Source: Saccoglossus kowalevskii
Taxonomy: Eukaryota > Hemichordata > Enteropneusta > Harrimaniidae
Direction: 5' to 3'
NCBI RefSeq assembly: GCF_000003605.2
Contig: NW_003156926.1
Span: 1 to 49,891 of the forward strand
DNA length: 49,891 nt
A model generated the notes under the pieces. It worked only from the letters and a program-made list of their open reading frames with translations, did no database searches and was not told the origin of the DNA. Position numbers and translations under genes: made by a program. Below are positions 43,598-49,891 of this stretch, piece by piece; the first letter of the stretch is position 1; every line of letters begins with the position of its first letter.

Positions 43598-43936
43598 ATA
43601 TGAAACGTTTAATCTACCGTAAAGTTGAACTTTTTGCTGGAAATAACCAAGAATTTATGGTCTATAAACGGTTGTACCTTTTTATCCTCAGGTGAATGTG
43701 CATTCGTTTTACTTTAAAATCACCCTTTTTGATAAGGCAGGTGAACTTCTGATAGGGCGTTTCACAGGACAATACACCGGATATGGCATGTTTGTGTTTG
43801 CAAAGTTTGCCATGGTCGAACTCTGGATACTGCGTTTGAATCAGACAGAATACGGCATACCGTATTTGTGTTAAGTGGTTTCTGTCCACGCAATTCAAAC
43901 TGTATTGTTCGATTGTTCAATCATTCATAAAGAAAT

Positions 43937-44042
43937 TGCCGAAACCCGCTACAATTCACCAAACTCGTGGAAGTTCGCCGGGGTTTGAACCAGGGACCTT
44001 TAGATCTTCAGTCTAACGCTCTCCCAACTGAGCTATTTCGGC
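43937..44042 (-). tRNA. tRNA-Phe(GAA)-like, copy 98, interrupted terminator
   Basis: Terminator is TTTCTTT. 43949 alters the T-stem 3' strand; 43950 and 43961 alter the insert. The spacer before it lacks 13 bp, as before copy 79. Confidence 0.72.
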
Positions 44043-44395
44043 ATATGAAACTTTTAATCTACCGTAAAATTGAACTTTTTGCTGAAAATAACCAAGAATT
44101 TATGGTTTATAAACGGTTGTACCTTTTTATCCTCGGTTGAATGTGCATTCGTTTTACTTTAAAATCACCCTTTTTGATAAGGCAGGCGAACTTCTGAGAG
44201 GGCGTTTTCACAGGACAATACATCGGATATGTTATTTCTGTTACGCAGGTTTGCAGTTGCAAAGTTTGCAATGGTCGACCTCTGGATACAGCGTTTGAAT
44301 CAGACAGAATACGGGATACCGTATTTGTGTTAAGTTGTTTCTGTACACGCAATTCAAACTGTATTGTTCGATTGTTCAATCATTGATAAAATAAT

Positions 44396-44501
44396 AGCAG
44401 AAACCCGGGACAATTCACCGAACTCTTGGAAGTTCGCCGGGGTTTGAACAAGGGACCTTTAGATCTTCAGTCTAACGCTCTCCCAACTGAGCTATTTCGG
44501 C
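44396..44501 (-). tRNA. tRNA-Phe(GAA)-like, copy 99, discriminator changed
   Basis: Discriminator T (44396), G70>U (44399), G52 change (44450) and an insert change (44426). Confidence 0.7.
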
Positions 44502-44854
44502 ATATGAAACTTTTAATCTACCGTAAAATTGAACGTTTTGCTGGAAATAACCAAGAATTTATGGTCTATAAACGGTTGTACCTTTCTATCCGCAGGTGAA
44601 TGTGCATTCGTTTTACTTTAAAATCACCCTTTTTGATAAGGCAGGCGAACTTCTGACAGGGCGTTTTCACAGGACAATACACCGGATATGGTATTTATTT
44701 TACGCATGTGTGTTTTTGCAAAGTTTGCTATGGTCGAACTCTGGATACTGCGTTTGAATCAGGCAGAATACGGCATACCGTATTTGTGTTAAGTGGTTTC
44801 TGTCCACGCAATTCAAACTGTATTGTTCGATTGTTCAATCATTCATCAAAAAAT

Positions 44855-44960
44855 TGCCGAAACCCGGGACAATTCACCAAACTCGTGGAAGTTCGCCGGG
44901 GTTTGAACCAGGGACCTTTAGATCTTCAGTCTAACGCTCTCCCAACTGAGCTATTTCGGC
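44855..44960 (-). tRNA. tRNA-Phe(GAA)-like, copy 100
   Basis: Insert variant at 44879; T6 terminator in the context CATCAAAAAATT. Confidence 0.82.
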
Positions 44961-45313
44961 ATATGAAACATTTAATCTACCGTAAAGTTGAACTTTTTGC
45001 TGGAAATAACCAAGAATTTATGGTCTATAAACGGTTGTACCTTTTTATCCTCAGGTGAATGTGCATTCGTTTTACTTTAAAATCACCCTTTTTGATAAGG
45101 CAGGCGAACTTCTGACAAGGCGTTTTCACAGGACAATACACCGGATATGGTATTTCTTTTACGCATGTGTGTTTTTGCAAAGTTTGCCTTCGTCGAACTC
45201 TGGATACAGCGTTTGAATCAGACAGAATACGGGATACCGTATTTGTGTTAAGTTGTTTCTGTACTCGCAATTCAAACTGTATTGTTCGATTGTTCAATCA
45301 TTGATAAAATAAT

Positions 45314-45419
45314 TGCAGAAACCCGGGACAATTCACCGAACTCGTGGAAGTTCGCCGGGGTTTGAACCAGGGACCTTTAGATCTTCAGTCTAACGCTCTC
45401 CCAACTGAGCTATTTCGGC
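45314..45419 (-). tRNA. tRNA-Phe(GAA)-like, copy 101
   Basis: 45317 changes G70 to U; otherwise consensus. Confidence 0.78.
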
Positions 45420-45767
45420 ATATGAAACGTTTAATCTACCGTAAAGTTGAACTTTTTGCTGGAAATAACCAAGAATTTATGGTCTATAAACGGTTGTACC
45501 TTTTTATCCTCAGGTGAATGTGCATTCGTTTTACTTTAAAATCACCCTTTTTGATAAGGCAGGTGAACTTCTGATAGGGCGTTTCACAGGACAATACACC
45601 GGATATGGTATTTCTTTTTCGCATGATTGTGTTTGCAAAGTTTGCCATGGTCGAACTCTGGATACTGCGTTTGAATCAGACAGATACGGCATACCGTATT
45701 TGTGTTAAGTGGTTTCTGTCATGCATTCAACTGTATTGTTCGATTGTTCAGTCAATGATAAAATAAT

Positions 45768-45874
45768 TGCCGAAACCCGGGACAATTCACCAAACTCGTG
45801 GAAGTTCGCCGGGGTTTGAACCAGGGACCTTTAGATCTTCAGTCTAACGCTCTCCCAACTGAGCTATTTCGGTC
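45768..45874 (-). tRNA. tRNA-Phe(GAA)-like, copy 102, extra base at the 5' end
   Basis: A T is inserted at 45873, so the 5' end reads GACCGAAATAG on the minus strand and the acceptor stem is shifted by one. Insert variant at 45792. The flank before it has several one-base losses. Confidence 0.7.
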
Positions 45875-46204
45875 ATATGAATCATATAATCTACCGTAAA
45901 TTTGAACTTTTTGCTGGAAATAACCAAGCATTTATGGTATATAAACGGTTGTACTTTTTTATCCTCGGGTGAATGTGCATTCGTTTTACTTTAAAATCAC
46001 TCTTGATAGGGCGTTTTCACAGGACAATACACCGGATATGGTATTTCTTTTACGCAGGTTTGTAGTTGCAAAATTTGCAATGGTCGACTTCTGGATAAGG
46101 CGTTTGAATCAGACAGAATACGGGATGCCGTATTTGTGTTAAGTGGTTTCTGACCACGCAATTCAAACTGTATTGTTCAATTGTTCAGTCAATGATAAAA
46201 TAAT

Positions 46205-46310
46205 TGCCGAAACCCGGGACAATTCACCGAACTCGTGGAAGTTCGCCGGGGTTTGAACAAGGGACCTTTAGATCTTCAGTCTAACGCTCTCCCAACTGAG
46301 CTATTTCGGC
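46205..46310 (-). tRNA. tRNA-Phe(GAA)-like, copy 103
   Basis: 46259 changes G52; otherwise consensus. It closes a delta spacer. Confidence 0.8.
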
Positions 46311-46663
46311 ATATGAAACCTTTAATCTACCATAAAATTGAACTTTTTGCTGGAAATAACCAAGAATTTATGGTTTATAAATGGTTGTACCTTTTTATCC
46401 TCGGGTGATTGTGCATTCGTTTTACTTTAAAATCACCCTTTTTGATAAGGCAGGTGAACTTCTGATAGGGCGTTTCACAGGACAATAACACCGGATAGGG
46501 TATTTCTTTTACGCATGTGTGTTTTTGCAAAGTTTGCCTTGGTCGAACTCTGGATACAGCGTTTGAATCAGACAGAATACGGGATACCGTATTTGTGCTA
46601 AGTTGTTTCTGTACACGCAATTCAAACTGTATTGTTCGATTGTTCAATCATTGATAAAATAAT

Positions 46664-46769
46664 TGCCGAAACCCGGGACAATTCACCGAACTCGTGGAAG
46701 TTCGCCGGGGTTTGAACCAGGTACCTTTAGATCTTCAGTCTAACGCTCTCCCAACTGAGCTATTTCGGC
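46664..46769 (-). tRNA. tRNA-Phe(GAA)-like, copy 104
   Basis: 46722 changes variable-loop position 48; otherwise consensus. Confidence 0.81.
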
Positions 46770-47122
46770 ATATGAAACTTCTGATCTACCGTAAAATTGA
46801 ACTTTTTGCTGGAAATAACCAAGAATTTATGGTTTATAAACGGTTGTACCTTTTTATCCTCAGGTGAATGTGCATTCGTTTTACTTTAAAATCACCCTTT
46901 TTGATAAGGCAGGCGAACTTCTGATAGGGCGTTTCACAGGACAATAACACCGGATATGGTATTTCTTTTACGCATGTTTCCAGTTGCAATGTTTGCATTG
47001 GTCGAACTTTATAAAGAGCGTTTGAATCAGACAGAATACGGGATACCGTATTTGTGTTAAGTTGTTTCTGTACACGCAATTCAAACTGTATTGTTCGATT
47101 GTTCAATCATTGATAAAATAAT

Positions 47123-47229
47123 TGCCGGAAACTCGGGACAATTCACCGAACTCGTGGAAGTTCGCCGGGGTTTGAACCAGAGACCTTTAGATCTTCAGTC
47201 TAACGCTCTCCCAACTGAGCTATTTCGGC
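47123..47229 (-). tRNA. tRNA-Phe(GAA)-like, copy 105, 107 nt
   Basis: An extra G in the 3' acceptor strand (GCCGGAAAC near 47127), a T-stem change right after it, and a change at T-stem position 49. The acceptor stem would need a bulge. Confidence 0.68.
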
Positions 47230-47583
47230 ATATGAAACTTTTAATCTACCGTAAAATTGAACTTTTTGCTGGAAATAACAAAGAATTTATGGTTTATAAA
47301 TGGTTGTACCCTTTTTCATCCTCGGGTGAATGTGCATTCGTTTCACTTTAAAATCACCCTTTTTGATAAGGCAGGTGAACTTCTGATAGGGCGTTTCACA
47401 GGACAATACACCGGATATGGTATTTCTTTTTCGCAGGTTTGTGTTTGCAAAGTTTGCCATGGTCGAACTCTGGATACTGCGTTTGAATCAGACAGAATAC
47501 GGCATACCGTATTTGTGTTAAGTGGTTTCTGTCCACGCAATTCAAACTGTATTGTTCGATTGTTCAATCATTGATAAAATAAT

Positions 47584-47689
47584 TGCCGAAACCCGGGACA
47601 ATTCACCGAACTCGTGGAAGTTCACCGGGGTTTGAACCAGGGACCTTTAGATCTTCAGTCTAACGCTCTCCCAACTGAGCTATTTCGGC
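47584..47689 (-). tRNA. tRNA-Phe(GAA)-like, copy 106
   Basis: Insert variant at 47624 only. Confidence 0.82.
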
Positions 47690-48041
47690 ATATGAAACTT
47701 TTAATCTACCGTAAAATTGAACTTTTTCCTGGAAATAACAAAGAATTTATGGTTTATAAATGGTTGTACCCTTTTATCCTCGGGTGAATGTGCATTCGTT
47801 TCACTTTAAAATCACCCTTTTTGATAAGGCAGGTGAACTTCTGATAGGGCGTTTCACAGGACAATACACCGGATATGGTATTTCTTTTTCGCAGGTTTGT
47901 GTTTGCAAAGTTTGCCATGGTCGAACTCTGGATACTGCGTTTGAATCAGACAGAATACTGGATACCGTATTTGTGTTAAGTTGTTTCTGTACACGCAATT
48001 CAAACTGTATTGTTCGATTGTTCAATCATTGATAAAATAAT

Positions 48042-48147
48042 TGCCGAAACCCGGGACAATTCACCGAACTCGTGGAAGTTCGCCTGGGTTTGAACCAGGG
48101 ACCTTTAGATCTTCAGTCTAACGCTCTCCCAACTGAGCTATTTCGGC
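48042..48147 (-). tRNA. tRNA-Phe(GAA)-like, copy 107
   Basis: Only change is 48085 in the insert, shared with copies 56 and 74. Confidence 0.82.
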
Positions 48148-48499
48148 ATATGAAACATTTAATCTACCGTAAAGTTGAACTTTTTGCTGGAAATAACCAA
48201 GAATTTATGGTCTATAAACGGTTGTACCTTTTTATCCTCAGGTGAATGTGCATTCGTTTTATTTTAAAATCACCCTTTTTGATAAGGCAGGTGAACTTCT
48301 GATAGGGCGTTTCACAGGACAATACACCGGATATGGTATTTCTTTTTCGCAGGTTTGTGTTTGCAAAGTTTGCCATGGTCGAACTCTGGATACTGCGTTT
48401 GAATCAGACAGAATACGGCATACCGTATTTGTGTTAAGTGGTTTCTTTCCACGCAATTCAAACTGTATTGTTCGATTGTTCAATCATTGATAAAATAAT

Positions 48500-48605
48500 T
48501 GCCGAAACCCGGGACAATTCACCGAACTCGAGGAAGTTCGCCGGGGTTTGAACCAGGGACCTTTAGATCTTCAGTCTAACGCTCTCCCAACTGAGCTATT
48601 TCGGC
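48500..48605 (-). tRNA. tRNA-Phe(GAA)-like, copy 108
   Basis: Only change is 48531 in the insert loop, shared with copies 54 and 92. Confidence 0.82.
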
Positions 48606-48945
48606 ATATGAAACTTTTAATCTACCGTAAAATTGAACTATTTGCTGGAAATAACCAAGAATTTATGGTTTATAAACGTTTGTACCTTTTTATCCTCGGG
48701 TGAATGTGCATTCGTTTTACTTTAAAATCACCCTTTTTGATAAGGCAGGTGAACTTCTGACAGGGCGTTTCACAGGACAATACACCGGATATGGTATTTC
48801 TTTTTCGCAGGTTTGTATTTGCAAAGTTTGCCATGGTCGAACTCTGGATACTGCGTTTGATCAGACAGATACGGCATACGTATTTGTGTTAAGTGGTTTC
48901 TGTCACGCAATTCAAACTGTATTGTTCAATCATTGATAAAATAAT

Positions 48946-49051
48946 TGCCGAAACCCGGGACAATTCACCGAACTCGTGGAAGTTCACCGGGGTTTGAACC
49001 AGGGACCTTTAGATCTTCAGTCTAACGCTCTCCCAACTGAGCTATTTCGGC
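48946..49051 (-). tRNA. tRNA-Phe(GAA)-like, copy 109
   Basis: Insert variant at 48986 only. One 8-mer is missing in the 3' flank. Confidence 0.82.
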
Positions 49052-49403
49052 ATATGAAACATTTCATCTACCGTAAAGTTGAACTTTTTGCGGGAAATAA
49101 CCAAGAATTTATGGTCTATAAACGGTTGTACCTTTTTATCCTCAGGTGAATGTGCATTCGTTTTATTTTAAAATCACCCTTTTTGATAAGGCAGGTGAAC
49201 TTCTGATAGGGCGTTTCACAGGACAATACACCGGATATGGTAATTCTTTTACGCATGTGTGTTTTTGCAAAGTTTGCCATGGTCGAACTCTGGATACTGC
49301 GTTTGAATCAGACAGAATACGGCATACCGTATTTGTGTTAAGTGGTTTCTGTCCACGCAATTCAAACTGTATTGTTCGATTGTTCAATCATTCATAAAAA
49401 AAT

Positions 49404-49509
49404 TGCCGAAACCCGGGACAATTCACCAAACTCGTGGAAGTTCGCCGGGGTTTGAACCAGGGACCTTTAGATCTTCAGTCTAACGCTCTCCCAACTGAGC
49501 TATTTCGGC
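49404..49509 (-). tRNA. tRNA-Phe(GAA)-like, copy 110
   Basis: Insert variant at 49428; T7 terminator. Confidence 0.82.
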
Positions 49510-49862
49510 ATATGAAACTTTTAATCTACCGTAAAATTGAACTTTTTGCTGGAAATAACAAAGAATTTATGGTTTATAAACGGCTGTACCTTTTTATCCT
49601 CAGGTGAATGTGCATTCGTTTTATTTTAAAATCACCCTTTTTGATAAGGCAGGCGAACTTCTGACAGGGCGTTTTCACAGGACAATACACCGGATATGGT
49701 ATTTCTTTTACGCATGTGTGTTTGTGCAAAGTTTGCCTTGGTCGAACTCTGGATACAGCGTTTGAATCAGACAGAATACGGGATACCGTATTTGTGTTAA
49801 GTTGTTTCTGTACACGCAATTCAAACTGTATTGTTCGATTGTTCAATCATTGACAAAATAAT

Positions 49863-49891
49863 TGCCGAAACCCGGGAAAATTCACCGAACT
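49863..49891 (-). tRNA. tRNA-Phe-like, copy 111, cut by window end
   Basis: Only the 3' acceptor strand, T-stem 3' strand and part of the insert lie inside the window; one insert change at 49878. Confidence 0.8.

Larger units (their letters stand above)
1..49891. repeat. Tandem array of about 458-bp units, each with one minus-strand tRNA-Phe-like gene
   Basis: The same unit recurs about every 458 bp across the whole window, always in the same orientation; 111 gene loci were located by eye, the last one cut by the window end. Typical spacing is 457 to 459; shorter spacings (about 345 to 452) mark deletions and 469 marks a small duplication. Units differ by a limited set of linked substitutions, so the array is a mosaic of a few haplotypes. 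Known parallels are the Xenopus laevis tRNA gene arrays (which include tRNA-Phe) and 5S rDNA arrays; here only one gene type is present per unit. The first 139 bp are the tail of a spacer whose gene lies before the window. Confidence 0.97.

Noticed and set aside
316-49846. About 150 short ORFs (60 to 138 codons) on both strands as possible protein genes
   Set aside because: They are the same few spacer reading frames repeated in every unit. They overlap on opposite strands, change ends between haplotypes through one-base indels, sometimes run across the tRNA-like gene, and show no recognisable domain or signal.
1-49891. CRISPR array
   Set aside because: The repeats are about 458 bp and nearly identical along their whole length, with no short repeat and unique spacer pattern, and they contain eukaryotic Pol III signals.
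1-49891. tRNA-derived SINE insertions
   Set aside because: There are no interspersed copies, target-site duplications or poly-A or simple-repeat tails. The units are strictly tandem, in one orientation, and keep the tRNA 3' end with its own terminator.
1-49891. Bacterial tRNA gene cluster or prophage-like region
   Set aside because: The tRNA matches the animal-type sequence rather than bacterial tRNA-Phe, CCA is not encoded, and the terminator is a T-run. No prokaryotic gene is present.

Overview
The whole window is one uninterrupted tandem array. A unit of about 458 bp (most spacings 457 to 459) is repeated head to tail from the first base to the last. I located 111 copies by eye, and both window ends cut a unit, so the array extends further on each side. 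No ordinary protein gene, transposase, rRNA or other gene interrupts it.

Each unit carries one tRNA-like gene on the minus strand (106 nt) and a spacer of about 352 bp. Read on the minus strand, the gene matches the animal-type cytosolic tRNA-Phe(GAA) as I remember it: acceptor strand GCCGAAA, box A TAGCTCAGTTGG, anticodon loop CTGAAGA, variable loop AGGTC, T-stem CCTGG with CCGGG, 3' acceptor strand TTTCGGC, discriminator A and no encoded CCA. Box A, box B (GGTTCAAACCC) and a downstream T-run give a complete type 2 RNA polymerase III unit. These traits point to a eukaryotic, probably metazoan, nuclear genome; I cannot name the species.

The striking feature is an extra 33 nt in every copy that keeps the 3' half. 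The extra bases lie exactly between the 7-nt T-loop (TTCAAAC) and the 3' strand of the T-stem. Removing them on paper leaves a 73-nt tRNA with every stem paired. The insert contains a 6-bp hairpin and has CCCGG at both of its edges. Whether these loci make tRNA, make another Pol III RNA, or are a tRNA-derived satellite cannot be decided from sequence alone.

Layout: units fall into a few spacer haplotypes (called C, A, S, S', D, E and delta here) in shuffled order. Several multi-unit blocks recur 1 to 30 kb apart with the same private mutations, as expected from unequal exchange or gene conversion. Six copies are truncated (copies 6, 26, 76 and 94 by the same 23-nt deletion; copies 48 and 52 keep only the 5' half) and a few others are damaged. 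The anticodon is GAA almost throughout, with one GAA-to-AAA change (copy 61). Each spacer also holds an imperfect foldback around a small hairpin. The short ORFs on both strands are repeat by-products and I do not call them genes.

In the copy entries, plus-strand positions are given for base changes, and tRNA numbering is the standard one. Unless stated, a copy is 106 nt, carries the 33-nt insert, has anticodon GAA and is followed by a T4 terminator.
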